Shown here one piece after another: positions 37,131 to 47,587 of a stretch of 53,722 nucleotides of DNA (positions are counted from its first letter, which is position 1; each line of letters starts with the position of its first letter). The DNA lies in assembly GCF_003254155.1 (NCBI RefSeq), contig NZ_QKZI01000010.1, positions 1 to 53,722 of the forward strand, given 5' to 3'. The notes beneath the pieces are model-generated. The model ran no database searches, was not told the origin of the DNA, and was given only the letters and a program-made list of their open reading frames with translations. This DNA is from Psychrobacillus insolitus. Lineage in GTDB: Bacteria; Bacillota; Bacilli; Bacillales_A; Planococcaceae. The position numbers and the translations under genes are program-made.

Positions 37131-37997
37131 TTAAGCAAGTGTATCCCTTTCACCGATTAAGCGAACAGCATAAACTTCATCACAAAAACCACGAAGTCCA
37201 TTATAAACTCTCTGCACTCTTGACTCCTGTTGAACTAGCCCAAATACTGTTGGACCACTTCCACTCATTAACACTGCGTCTGCTCCAAATTTTTGCATCT
37301 GTTCTTTTAAAACAGCAACCTCTGGATATAATTTTAATGTCACATCTTCTAGCACATTTCCGATAGAATCACACATTTGATAAAAATCTTTGTTCTCAAT
37401 CGCTTCGATCATTTGGTTTGTTTTCGGATGTATAATTTTATCAAGCTTCATTTTTCCGTATATATCTGCTGTTGAAACACCTAGAGTCGGTTTTGCAAGA
37501 ATGACCCAACTATTTGGAGGGGCTGGTAATTCTTGAATTAGTTCCCCCCTGCCAGTTGCGAGAGCAGTTCCTCCGTATACACAAAATGCGACATCTGAAC
37601 CAATCTTCGTTCCAAGTTGGGCAAGCTCTTCCAACGACAAGCCTAAACCCCAAAGTGTATTAAGCCCTCTTAATGTGGCCGCAGCATCGCTACTGCCTCC
37701 AGCAAGTCCAGCCGCTACTGGAATGTTTTTTTCTATTGTAATTGAAACTCCCAATTTCACATGATACGTATCCTTTAGTAACTTAGCTGCTTGATAAGCT
37801 AAGTTACGGTAATCATTTGGAACAAATCGATCGACAGAAAGAATTTGAATTTTCTCATCTTCTCTTATTTCTAATCCAATACGATCCGCCAAATCTACAG
37901 TAGTCATAATCATTTCAACTTCATGGTAGCCATCTGAACGTTTATGTAATACATCGAGTGTTAAATTAATTTTAGCAGGTGCTTTTACGTAGTACAT
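37131..37997 (-). CDS. ispE: 4-diphosphocytidyl-2-C-methyl-D-erythritol kinase
   Basis: GHMP kinase of the non-mevalonate isoprenoid pathway. The 288 residues start with [20 protein letters not shown], and the ATP loop [15 protein letters not shown] is near 92-106. A late [11 protein letters not shown] glycine motif is also present. GGAGG precedes the ATG. It follows sspF in transcription order across a long non-coding gap and precedes purR. Confidence 0.95.
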   Translation of the reverse strand: MYYVKAPAKINLTLDVLHKRSDGYHEVEMIMTTVDLADRIGLEIREDEKIQILSVDRFVPNDYRNLAYQAAKLLKDTYHVKLGVSITIEKNIPVAAGLAGGSSDAAATLRGLNTLWGLGLSLEELAQLGTKIGSDVAFCVYGGTALATGRGELIQELPAPPNSWVILAKPTLGVSTADIYGKMKLDKIIHPKTNQMIEAIENKDFYQMCDSIGNVLEDVTLKLYPEVAVLKEQMQKFGADAVLMSGSGPTVFGLVQQESRVQRVYNGLRGFCDEVYAVRLIGERDTLA

Positions 37998-38377
37998 TCC
38001 ATCTGCCTCCTTTCAAATTTATATTGTTCATTATTTTAACACATGACATTCTTTTTGGATAAGAAAACAGTCAGTGTCCTTTTCTAAATGGTCATTTTCG
38101 GCGCGCTCTTAGAAACCAAGCAAGTACTGTAATTAGGTTGACACCTTTCATTTCTATACGTTTAATATCTTGCTGTATTTTATTAATGATGATTTGTAAA
38201 ATATAGCAAAATTACTATACGACTTATCCAGAAATAAGTGCCAAAAGAGACTTCCCTCCTGTTTTTGTACTTATTTTAAAATATGTCGTATGTGAGTTTT
38301 GGGCATTTTTGAGGTTTTGAGTTATTTTTGGATAGGTTCGTTTGAGGAGTGCTTGGTTGGAGTCGCGTTCCTACGCA
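37998..38377. other. non-coding gap between sspF and ispE
   Basis: About 380 bases with no supported gene. It contains a 73-base imperfect palindrome (38218-38290, listed separately). TAAAAT about 25-30 bases ahead of the ispE ribosome-binding site could be a -10 box, but it lacks a good -35. A 19-residue frame (MKGVNLITVL...) has no ribosome-binding site. Confidence 0.5.
38218..38290. repeat. imperfect inverted repeat in the sspF-ispE gap
   Basis: Left arm TACGACTTATCCAGAAATAAGT and right arm ACTTATTTTAAAATATGTCGTA are complementary at most of 22-24 positions around a loop of about 27 bases. There is no T-run, so it is not a usual terminator. It could be a decayed miniature element. Confidence 0.55.
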
Positions 38378-38413
38378 AAAGAGTTGCCCCAAAATTACCT
38401 CGGGACAACTCTT
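38378..38413 (-). terminator. sspF terminator
   Basis: AAGAGTTGTCCC and GGGGCAACTCTT form a 12-base stem (one wobble pair), then TTGC on the minus strand, about 70 bases after the sspF stop. The T-run is short. Confidence 0.7.
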
Positions 38414-38484
38414 ACTAGTTATTTTGGATTTTTTTAATCTCGCGGTCAAGCATGTCGAGCTCTATTGTTGGACATTCACAAGAC

Positions 38485-38658
38485 TTACTTTTTTTTGTTC
38501 GTTTGTTGTTCAGCCATTTCAATTGCTCGTTTTACCATGTTACCTGCATCACGTGACTTTATTCCACCCCAGCCCTCGGCCTTGACTACATCATAAAATC
38601 CAAGATCTTTGGCGATCTCTTCTTTTAATTCTTTAGACATAATACCTTTTCTGGACAT
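38485..38658 (-). CDS. sspF: small acid-soluble spore protein, alpha/beta type (SspF)
   Basis: A 57-residue protein read directly from the minus strand: [20 protein letters not shown], then [20 protein letters not shown], then [17 protein letters not shown]. It carries the [17 protein letters not shown] signature of DNA-binding spore proteins that coat forespore DNA and protect it from UV and heat. AGGAGG stands 9 bases before the ATG. Its place between veg and ispE is that of B. subtilis sspF. A CATACTA box about 35 bases upstream (38693-38699) fits a sigma-G -10, but the -35 is poor. Confidence 0.95.
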   Translation of the reverse strand: MSRKGIMSKELKEEIAKDLGFYDVVKAEGWGGIKSRDAGNMVKRAIEMAEQQTNKKK

Positions 38659-38692
38659 ATGGTGAATCCTCCTTTTTAATAACTAGCTTTTT

Positions 38693-38699
38693 TAGTATG
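38693..38699 (-). promoter_or_regulatory. possible sigma-G -10 box of sspF
   Basis: CATACTA on the minus strand is identical to the spoVT -10 box and lies about 35 bases before the sspF start. The expected -35 position falls in the veg terminator and matches poorly. Confidence 0.4.
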
Positions 38700-38711
38700 T
38701 CCGTAAAACAG

Positions 38712-38757
38712 AAAAAAACTCGTTTTTCATTCATGAGAATGAAAAACGAGTTTTTTT
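38712..38757 (-). terminator. veg terminator
   Basis: AAAAAAACTCGTTTTTCATTC and its near-perfect complement form a long stem, with T-runs on both strands, about 30 bases after the veg stop. Confidence 0.92.
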
Positions 38758-38788
38758 CTAAAAATATTAAAAGTAAAAGTTCTAAAAA

Positions 38789-39052
38789 TCATTTTACAAC
38801 TATTAAATTATTTGCTTCATCAAAAATAGTGATTTCTACTGCTTCTGTCAAAATGTCTGCATAACTATAAGATACACGTTCAAAAGAATTTTCATCTTGA
38901 TCCAAGTCGATAACGAATACTGCATGATAAGTTTCTCTTAGTACACCGGCACGTTCGATTGTTTTCTTACGTCCTCCGTTTGCTTTTAATTGCAAACGTT
39001 TACCTAAATGATGATCTAATGACTTTTTAATATCAGCTAAAGTTTTTGGCAT
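38789..39052 (-). CDS. veg: Veg protein
   Basis: An 87-residue protein matching B. subtilis Veg along its length: [20 protein letters not shown] start, [20 protein letters not shown], and a beta-rich, acidic C-terminus. In B. subtilis Veg is highly expressed and stimulates biofilm genes, apparently through SinR; the mechanism is not clear. It has two consensus promoters, in line with the famously strong veg promoter. yabG, which lies between ksgA and veg in B. subtilis, is missing here. Confidence 0.95.
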   Translation of the reverse strand: MPKTLADIKKSLDHHLGKRLQLKANGGRKKTIERAGVLRETYHAVFVIDLDQDENSFERVSYSYADILTEAVEITIFDEANNLIVVK

Positions 39053-39076
39053 TTCGATTACACCTCACTAGATACT

Positions 39077-39105
39077 ATTATATCATCACTTTTATGATTT
39101 GTCAA
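39077..39105 (-). promoter_or_regulatory. veg promoter P1 (consensus sigma-A)
   Basis: Minus-strand TTGACA (39100-39105), 17 bases, TATAAT (39077-39082): both hexamers perfect, about 25 bases before the veg start. Confidence 0.92.
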
Positions 39106-39112
39106 ACATGAT

Positions 39113-39142
39113 ATTTTATCAATCATTTACTACTCTTGTCAA
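39113..39142 (-). promoter_or_regulatory. veg promoter P2 (sigma-A)
   Basis: Minus-strand TTGACA (39137-39142), 18 bases, TAAAAT (39113-39118), directly upstream of P1. Confidence 0.72.
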
Positions 39143-39203
39143 TATATTTTTTCTGACTCCAGCATGTTCTTCACAGACATGACAAATATTGTAACAAGTG
39201 GGA

Positions 39204-40085
<882 letters not shown>

Positions 40086-40646
40086 TTATTTTTCCTCCAT
40101 ATTGAGCTGCGAGATTGCTTCTTCTAGCTGCTTCAGACTAATTTGAAAAACGGAAAGTCGCTTTTGTAACTGTTTTCCATTCGTATAACCTATTTTCAAT
40201 AATTCTCCAAGCTTCGTTCTACGGTCCCTTGAGTTTGAATATCCAATTAATCTTGCTTCAACCAACATTTTTATTGGTATTTCAGTAGTAGTGTCTGTTT
40301 CCGTTTTTGGAGTATACACATTTTCGAGCGCACTTCGAATATCTTCATCTTTTGCATGTTCAATTCCTAATCCTTTTCCATTTTTGGCAATTGTTTTTTC
40401 CTTTGACAAAAATGCATGTTTTACTCCAGGAACATGTTCTTCTATGATGGCACGTATACGTCTTCCAGGATAATCAGGATCGGTAAAGACAATAACGCCT
40501 CTTTTTTCTTGAGCATGCTTTATTTTCATAAGTGTTTCTTTAGAAATAGCAGATCCATTAGTTTCAATCGTATCTGCATCAACTGACCTTTTTACAGCTG
40601 TTGTGTCATCTTTACCTTCTACAACTATTACTTCTTTTATACGCAA
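40086..40646 (-). CDS. rnmV: ribonuclease M5
   Basis: Matures 5S rRNA, here plausibly including the 5S gene of this window. The 186 residues have an N-terminal Toprim domain (EVIVVEGKDDTTAV, then VFTDPDYPGRRIR with the acidic pair) and a C-terminal RNA-binding part. The start is TTG at 40646 behind AGAGGAAG. The rnmV-ksgA pair is conserved in Bacillales. Confidence 0.96.
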   Translation of the reverse strand: MRIKEVIVVEGKDDTTAVKRSVDADTIETNGSAISKETLMKIKHAQEKRGVIVFTDPDYPGRRIRAIIEEHVPGVKHAFLSKEKTIAKNGKGLGIEHAKDEDIRSALENVYTPKTETDTTTEIPIKMLVEARLIGYSNSRDRRTKLGELLKIGYTNGKQLQKRLSVFQISLKQLEEAISQLNMEEK

Positions 40647-40691
40647 GTAAACTTCCTCTTTTCTTTCCTTTTACTGCTCTCTATCATAACG

Positions 40692-40726
40692 CAAAAAAGC
40701 CCTCCCAATCAATGACAGGGAAAGCT
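40692..40726 (-). terminator. yabE terminator
   Basis: AGCTTTCCC pairs with GGGAGGGCT (two wobbles), then six T on the minus strand, right after the yabE stop. Confidence 0.82.
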
Positions 40727-40734
40727 ATATTGCA

Positions 40735-42012
40735 TTAATTTAAAACTTTAACAAGCACTTTTTTACGCCCAAAATCATACGCTTGAGATTTAGAAGGCAT
40801 AAATAAATCAATTTTACTTCCCTTAATAGCGCCACCAGTATCTCCAGCTACTGCATAACCATAGCCTTCTACCCATACTTTTGACCCGAGTGGTATCACA
40901 CTTGGATCAACAGCAATAACCTTTAAGTTTGGATTTTCTTTTAAATTAATGCCTGTTGCTGTAATTCCAGAACAACCATTACAATATGCTGTATATGCGG
41001 TTGCTGTTACATAAAATTCTTTTCCTTGTGCTGGCTCTTCAGATGAACTTGCTCCACGAGAAACACTAGTTGTCGCTACTTTTTTCCCTTGAGAAACACT
41101 AGCTGTCGCTACTTTTTTCCCTTGAGGGACACTAGCCGTCACTATTTTTGTTCCTACTGCAATCACTTTTTTCGTAGACTCTTTCTCTACCTCTTCATTT
41201 AAAAGATTACGAGAAACTTCTTTGTCGTTTTCTTTTACTACTTCATACGTGCGTTTAACTGAACCTTTTTCTCCAGCTTGCACTACTTTTTCTTTCCCTT
41301 TTAATAGCGAGTCATCTTTTTTCGTTTCTACTGCAAAGTTTGTTTCTTCCTCAACTACATCGGTGACCTTTTCTACTCGCACTACTTGTATAACAGATTC
41401 CGGAAGTATTAACTCATCCATTGCCAGTTCTACTCGGTCGAATTCATTCAATTGAATGTTATGTTGTTTTAAAAAGTCAGCGACCGTAGTCGAAGTGGAC
41501 CATACCTTCGTTTCTTCCTTGCCATCTACTAGTGTTACTTCGAACGCTTTTTCGAGAGCAATTATGCCGTTAGGTCCGACCTCCGCGTCTGCGGCAGGTG
41601 TTACTGCATCATGTTCGGCGATTTGAACATTAGCCTCTGCTAGTACTTCTGAAACTACATCAGCAGTTGTCGAGATTGTTTTCGTCTCTCCACCTACTAT
41701 GATATCTATTTTTATTGCCTGCTCCCACTCAACCGATAAATCATTTGAGATTGTAGTGTTCACTGAGGGTTGTATATAATCTTCATTTGCGACTTCTATT
41801 GCGTTTTGCTCTAGAAGTTCACCAACTGTATTTGCATGCGTTAAAATTTCTTGTTGTTCACCATTAACTGTTAGAGCTACATTTTTCTTTGTTCCTTCGA
41901 ATAATACGAAAGAAACTACTGCAAGAAATAACATGAAAGATGCTACTGTTACTAGTGTTTGCTTAGTCCTCAATGACTGAAAGAACAGGTTTTTCATGGA
42001 TTTTTTTATCAT
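40735..42012 (-). CDS. yabE: YabE, G5/3D-domain cell-wall protein (resuscitation-factor-like)
   Basis: Exported peptidoglycan-active protein. The 425 residues start with a basic end and a membrane segment or signal anchor at 19-38. Three DUF348 (ubiquitin-like) modules span about 45-205. A G5 domain is near 215-285. A low-complexity linker holds three near-identical 11-residue repeats, and a 3D domain (about 335-425) ends with AGDTGGAIKGSKIDLFM, resembling MltA lytic transglycosylases. The ATG at 42012 has AAGGAGG upstream; the frame opens seven codons earlier. Own consensus promoter and terminator. Confidence 0.92.
   Translation of the reverse strand: MIKKSMKNLFFQSLRTKQTLVTVASFMLFLAVVSFVLFEGTKKNVALTVNGEQQEILTHANTVGELLEQNAIEVANEDYIQPSVNTTISNDLSVEWEQAIKIDIIVGGETKTISTTADVVSEVLAEANVQIAEHDAVTPAADAEVGPNGIIALEKAFEVTLVDGKEETKVWSTSTTVADFLKQHNIQLNEFDRVELAMDELILPESVIQVVRVEKVTDVVEEETNFAVETKKDDSLLKGKEKVVQAGEKGSVKRTYEVVKENDKEVSRNLLNEEVEKESTKKVIAVGTKIVTASVPQGKKVATASVSQGKKVATTSVSRGASSSEEPAQGKEFYVTATAYTAYCNGCSGITATGINLKENPNLKVIAVDPSVIPLGSKVWVEGYGYAVAGDTGGAIKGSKIDLFMPSKSQAYDFGRKKVLVKVLN
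41057..41152. repeat. three tandem 33-bp coding repeats in yabE
   Basis: Units built around ACACTAG.TGTCGCTACTTTTTTCCCTTGAG recur with a period of 33 bases. They encode KIVTASVPQGK, KVATASVSQGK and KVATTSVSRG in the linker ahead of the 3D domain. The first two transcribed units differ slightly more from each other than the last two. Confidence 0.85.
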
Positions 42013-42030
42013 GAAAAACACCTCCTTGTT

Positions 42031-42069
42031 CACTCGAGTGATTATATAGATTCCTCTTCAGCTTGTCAA
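42031..42069 (-). promoter_or_regulatory. yabE promoter (consensus sigma-A) with palindrome at the start site
   Basis: Minus-strand TTGACA (42064-42069), 17 bases, TATAAT (42041-42046): both perfect. The perfect ten-base palindrome CACTCGAGTG (42031-42040) covers the expected transcription start, just before the ribosome-binding site. Confidence 0.85.
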
Positions 42070-42134
42070 CACTTCAGGTTTATTTTAACTAATTGAGATC
42101 TTTTATTATAAGAGCAAAAAAAGCATAGTTCTAA

Positions 42135-42902
42135 TCAATTAATACCAAAAAACTTTTTTGCATTTTGTGTGGTTGCAGCAGCAACTTCTTCTACAGAAAT
42201 ACCTTTCAGACGAGCAATTTCTTCCGCAACTAAAGTAACTAACGCTGGTTCATTTCTCTTTCCACGATGAGGATGCGGTGCTAAATATGGTGCATCTGTT
42301 TCAATTAATAAATGCTCTAAAGGAATTTCTGTTGCTACCTCTTTTGGTTTCTTTGCATTCTTAAACGTAACTGGTCCTCCAAGGGAAATCATAAAGTTCA
42401 TATCGATGCACTGTTTAGCTGTTTCAACACTTCCACCATAGCAATGCATAATGCCACCAGTTAAATGAGCTTCTTCTTCATGTAAGATTCGTACAACATC
42501 TTCTGTAGCTTCTCTATTATGAATAATTATTGGTAATTTTACTTTTTGAGCTAAGCGTATTTGTTTTCTAAATAATGCTTGTTGAACATCTTTTGGTGAT
42601 TTATCCCAGTAATAATCAAGTCCTGTTTCACCAATACCAACTACTTTTTCATTGGCAGAAAGTTCTTCGATCCATTGTAAGTCTTCTTCTGTACAATCGA
42701 TTGCATCTACTGGATGCCAGCCAATTACTGCGTAAATAAACGTATAGTCTGCTGCTAGTTGCATTGCTTTTTCAATTGTTTTTCGGTCAAACCCAACAAC
42801 AACCATTTTTGTTACATTCGCTTCTAACGCACGATTGATAACTTCTTGAAGATCTTCTTCATATTGATCTGCATTTAAATGCACATGTGTATCTATATAC
42901 AT
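42135..42902 (-). CDS. yabD: TatD-family metal-dependent deoxyribonuclease
   Basis: A 255-residue TIM-barrel hydrolase of the TatD family, with 3'-5' nuclease activity in characterised homologues. Metal ligands are visible: DTHVHLN at the N-terminus, GIGETGLDYYW near 92, IIHNREA near 127 and ETDAPYLAPHPHRGKRNEP near 202. It is yabD in B. subtilis, next to metS, an association that is widespread in bacteria. Confidence 0.94.
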   Translation of the reverse strand: MYIDTHVHLNADQYEEDLQEVINRALEANVTKMVVVGFDRKTIEKAMQLAADYTFIYAVIGWHPVDAIDCTEEDLQWIEELSANEKVVGIGETGLDYYWDKSPKDVQQALFRKQIRLAQKVKLPIIIHNREATEDVVRILHEEEAHLTGGIMHCYGGSVETAKQCIDMNFMISLGGPVTFKNAKKPKEVATEIPLEHLLIETDAPYLAPHPHRGKRNEPALVTLVAEEIARLKGISVEEVAAATTQNAKKFFGIN

Positions 42903-42970
42903 AATTTATCTCCTTTTAATTTCAGCATTAAATTTATATAGCGTAAAATACTATCTAAAAATAATTTTTT

Positions 42971-43002
42971 AAAAAACCTGCCACTATATAGCGACAGGTC
43001 TA
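42971..43002 (-). terminator. metS terminator
   Basis: GACCTGTCGC and GTGGCAGGTT pair (wobble included), followed by TTTTTAAA on the minus strand, about 25 bases after the metS stop. Confidence 0.82.
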
Positions 43003-43026
43003 TTTTTTAAAGCAAATTTGATTCTA

Positions 43027-45015
<1,989 letters not shown>

Positions 45016-45024
45016 TTATCTTCT

Positions 45025-45053
45025 ATTCTAACGAAATGAAGTACTTGTTTCAA
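45025..45053 (-). promoter_or_regulatory. metS promoter (sigma-A)
   Basis: Minus-strand TTGAAA (45048-45053), 17 bases, TAGAAT (45025-45030), about 40 bases before the metS start. Confidence 0.65.
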
Positions 45054-45065
45054 ATAATTAATCAA

Positions 45066-45082
45066 AATCGAATAATGTCGAA
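45066..45082. promoter_or_regulatory. second Spo0A-like box pair upstream of metS
   Basis: Plus-strand ATCGAATAATGTCGAA contains one perfect TGTCGAA box (45076-45082) preceded by a partial box ten bases earlier, the same phasing as the abrB operator. It lies just upstream of the metS -35 box and 150 bases before the abrB promoter. Confidence 0.4.
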
Positions 45083-45229
45083 TGATATTCATTTTAAAAA
45101 AACAAGTAATTATAATTAATATCCCCAAATAATTACTTTTACTTATAAATATGCATCAAATATATGTCATTATTAGTGATATATAATGTAATATTAATAA
45201 AAATAACATTTCTTCTTCTAAATTAATAA
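45083..45229. other. AT-rich metS-abrB divergent region
   Basis: Extremely AT-rich spacer with no gene or clear further site. Such DNA is a plausible target for AbrB autoregulation, but I see no definable motif. Confidence 0.4.
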
Positions 45230-45258
45230 TTGACGAAAATGGTATTTACTGGTATGAT
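45230..45258 (+). promoter_or_regulatory. abrB promoter (sigma-A)
   Basis: TTGACG (45230-45235), 17 bases, TATGAT (45253-45258), about 70 bases before the abrB start. Confidence 0.85.
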
Positions 45259-45279
45259 AGATTACATGAAAGAGATATA

Positions 45280-45296
45280 TGTCGAATTTTGACGAA
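45280..45296 (+). promoter_or_regulatory. tandem Spo0A boxes in the abrB leader
   Basis: TGTCGAA (45280-45286) and TGACGAA (45290-45296) are spaced one helical turn apart, downstream of the transcription start. B. subtilis has the same arrangement in its abrB promoter, where phosphorylated Spo0A represses. Confidence 0.85.
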
Positions 45297-45326
45297 TAAT
45301 ATAACCTCTTGAAAGGAGAAAATATA

Positions 45327-45602
45327 ATGAAATCTACAGGTATTGTTCGTAAAGTTGATGAATTAGGTCGTGTTGTTATTCCTATAGAACTTCGCCGTAC
45401 ATTAGGTATTGCAGAAAAAGATGCTCTTGAAATCTATGTTGATGACGACAAAATCATCCTTAAAAAATACATGCCTAACATGACGTGTGCTGTAACTGGT
45501 GAAGTATCAGATGATAACCTACGTCTAGTTGGCGGAAAACTAATTCTTAGCCCAGAAGGCGCAGAATTATTAATTAAAGAAATCCAAAGCAATCTTAAAT
45601 AA
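45327..45602 (+). CDS. abrB: transition-state regulator AbrB
   Basis: Represses post-exponential and sporulation genes during growth. The 91 residues have the swapped-hairpin DNA-binding domain (MKSTGIVRKVDELGRVVIPIE, to about 50) and a C-terminal dimerisation part. It is the only protein gene on the plus strand here. AAAGGAGAA precedes the ATG at 45327; the frame's TTG at 45309 lies just before that site and is unlikely. Repressed by Spo0A through the boxes upstream. SpoVT (27058) shares its N-terminal fold. Confidence 0.97.
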   Translation: MKSTGIVRKVDELGRVVIPIELRRTLGIAEKDALEIYVDDDKIILKKYMPNMTCAVTGEVSDDNLRLVGGKLILSPEGAELLIKEIQSNLK

Positions 45603-45609
45603 GAAATGT

Positions 45610-45645
45610 TAAACATCCGCCTTCTATTAGAAAGCGGATGTTTTA
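45610..45645 (+). terminator. abrB terminator, between convergent abrB and rsmI
   Basis: AACATCCGC and GCGGATGTT form a perfect nine-base stem, then TTATTTATT on the plus strand. It may also serve rsmI from the other side. Confidence 0.88.
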
Positions 45646-45646
45646 T

Positions 45647-46525
45647 TTATTCTACGTGATAACTTTGATATACATCTCTTTTGGATAACCCTCTTTGAAT
45701 CGCTGCTTCTTTTATTGCCTCTTTTGATGTACACTGTTTTTCTTCCATTATATGGTTCACATGCTGTTCTATCGTTAAAGCTTCCCAATAAGGAACTTCT
45801 GATGATTCATTCTCTGCTTCATTACTTCCTTCAAGAACAATACAAAACTCTCCACGAATTTCTGCTTGTTCTACCCATTCCACAGCTTCATCAATTGTCC
45901 CTCTTAGAAACTCTTCAAACTTCTTGGTCAATTCTCTTGCCAGTACAATTCGACGATTTCCGTCCATAATCGTTTGCATATCTCTTAGTGAATCTTTTAA
46001 GCGATGTGGAGACTCATACAAAATAATAGACTCCTGTCTCTTTTGCAACTTCGAAATCTCTTCTTTACGCTCTTTTTTATTTCTACTTAAAAAACCATAA
46101 AAGAAAAATGGTTGTGTTGATAATCCTGATGCTATTAGTGCACTAAGCGCTGCATTTGCTCCTGGTATCGGGACAACTGCAAAGCCTTCACTGACAGCCT
46201 TTTCTACGATATCTGCTCCCGGATCTGAAATACAAGGTAATCCTGCATCACTTACTAACGCAACACTTTTTCCTTGTCTAAGTAATTCTAATAATTTTTC
46301 TCCACCTACTTGTTGATTGTGATCATGATAACTTGTTAATGGTGTATGTATTTCAAAATAATTACATAGTTTTTTTGTATTTCGAGTATCTTCTGCAGCA
46401 ATTATATCTACTTCTTTTAGTATTCGAATGGCACGCATCGTCATATCTTCCAAATTACCGATGGGAGTAGCAACTAAATACAAGCAACTGCCCTGTTCAT
46501 GCTCTGTCGATTTCTGAGATTTCAT
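45647..46525 (-). CDS. rsmI: 16S rRNA (cytidine1402-2'-O)-methyltransferase
   Basis: SAM-dependent 2'-O-methylation of C1402 in the decoding centre. The 292 residues begin with YLVATPIGNLEDMTMRA, then AAEDTRNTKKL, VSDAGLPCISDPG and PGANAALSALIASG, the tetrapyrrole-methylase-fold signatures. It is yabC in B. subtilis. The start overlaps the end of yazA by 29 bases. Confidence 0.96.
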   Translation of the reverse strand: MKSQKSTEHEQGSCLYLVATPIGNLEDMTMRAIRILKEVDIIAAEDTRNTKKLCNYFEIHTPLTSYHDHNQQVGGEKLLELLRQGKSVALVSDAGLPCISDPGADIVEKAVSEGFAVVPIPGANAALSALIASGLSTQPFFFYGFLSRNKKERKEEISKLQKRQESIILYESPHRLKDSLRDMQTIMDGNRRIVLARELTKKFEEFLRGTIDEAVEWVEQAEIRGEFCIVLEGSNEAENESSEVPYWEALTIEQHVNHIMEEKQCTSKEAIKEAAIQRGLSKRDVYQSYHVE

Positions 46526-46790
46526 CGTTTACCCGCTTTCCCATATAGTGAATTTTTTGCTTTCTTGTTAATTGCTTAAATGCATATTCAGCTTGCATAG
46601 CTTCTGTTTGCGTTTTGTATACTTCACTATGAATACAAGTGACTGGGAGTCTTGCTCGTGTATATTTTGCTCCCTTGCCTTCATTATGAACAATAATTCT
46701 TTTTCTCAAGTCATTTGTATAACCAGCGTAGAAGGAACCATCCCCGCATTCCAACACGTAAAATGTATGCTTTTTTTCATTTTTTTCCAT
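46497..46790 (-). CDS. yazA: GIY-YIG nuclease-domain protein YazA
   Basis: A single GIY-YIG domain protein of the UPF0213 family: [22 protein letters not shown] with the YVL...YAGYT variant of the motif, and [15 protein letters not shown]. Function is unknown; related domains are found in DNA repair and homing nucleases. About 97 residues from the ATG at 46790, which matches the B. subtilis start (ME...); an in-frame ATG at 46802 is possible. It overlaps trmN6 upstream and rsmI downstream. Confidence 0.9.
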   Translation of the reverse strand: MEKNEKKHTFYVLECGDGSFYAGYTNDLRKRIIVHNEGKGAKYTRARLPVTCIHSEVYKTQTEAMQAEYAFKQLTRKQKIHYMGKRVNDEISEIDRA

Positions 46791-47523
46791 ATAGCATCTC
46801 ATTCACTTCTTTGGTATACTCCCCATTCTCTTCATATACATATAAAGGCGGTAATATTTTTAAATCGGGTTTACCATCTTTAATTGCTTCTATTAATAAT
46901 GTATTTGCCTCTTTTCCCTCTTTCGGATAGACAAAGCGGATTCGTTTCGGTTCTAAACGATTCGCTCTCATAGCAGTAACAATATCGAGAAGTCTTCCGG
47001 GGCGATGAACAAATGCAGCTTTTCCACCTTGCTTCAACAATTCGCTAGCAGAGCGAACAGCTTCATCTAAAGTAAGATGAATTTCATGCCGTGCAATCGC
47101 TAAATGTTCTTTTAAGTTCTTTTCACTTGCTTCGTGTGCAGGGAAATAAGGGGGGTTACACGTTACAACATCGTACTTTTCTGAACCAATTTCTGTTGAA
47201 ATCCCTTTTACATCGCCTAATTTAATTGAAATTTGTTCTTCCAGCTTATTATACTGAACACTTCTTTTTGCCATATCAGCTAAACGATCTTGTAACTCAA
47301 TTCCTATAATTTCAGCTTCTGTTCGGGCACTTAAAAAAAGAGGAATTACACCGTTTCCAGTACACAAATCAACTATTTTGCCTCTTTTAATGGGTACATA
47401 TGCAAATCTAGAAAGTAAAACCGCATCTAGAGAAAAGGAAAAAACAGAAGGACTTTGAATGATTCGTAAATCTTCTGCCAATAAATAGTCAAGCCGTTCA
47501 TCATTCTGTAACCATTGATCCAT
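46777..47523 (-). CDS. yabB: SAM-dependent methyltransferase YabB (TrmN6-like)
   Basis: Likely tRNA1(Val) A37 N6-methyltransferase. The 248 residues carry the SAM motif [16 protein letters not shown] near 50 and the adenine-N6 catalytic motif NPPYFP near 120. [14 protein letters not shown] follows. The frame opens at 47583, but the ATG at 47523 has GGAGG upstream. It sits after yabA and before yazA, as yabB. The tRNA target is inferred from E. coli TrmN6. Confidence 0.9.
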   Translation of the reverse strand: MDQWLQNDERLDYLLAEDLRIIQSPSVFSFSLDAVLLSRFAYVPIKRGKIVDLCTGNGVIPLFLSARTEAEIIGIELQDRLADMAKRSVQYNKLEEQISIKLGDVKGISTEIGSEKYDVVTCNPPYFPAHEASEKNLKEHLAIARHEIHLTLDEAVRSASELLKQGGKAAFVHRPGRLLDIVTAMRANRLEPKRIRFVYPKEGKEANTLLIEAIKDGKPDLKILPPLYVYEENGEYTKEVNEMLYGKK

Positions 47524-47545
47524 AATATGAATACCTCCAGCAAAA

Positions 47546-47581
47546 TAAAAGACTGACACCCACTTATGAGTGGCATCAGTC
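47546..47581 (-). terminator. yabA terminator
   Basis: GACTGATGCCACT and AGTGGGTGTCAGTC form a 14-base stem (two wobbles), then TTTTATTTT, directly after the yabA stop. Confidence 0.88.
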
Positions 47582-47587
47582 AAATGA

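Noticed and set aside
38100-38160. 19-residue minus-strand frame MKGVNLITVLAWFLRARRK, hydrophobic then basic
   Set aside because: Looks like a small membrane peptide but there is no ribosome-binding site before the ATG and no supporting homologue that I can name.
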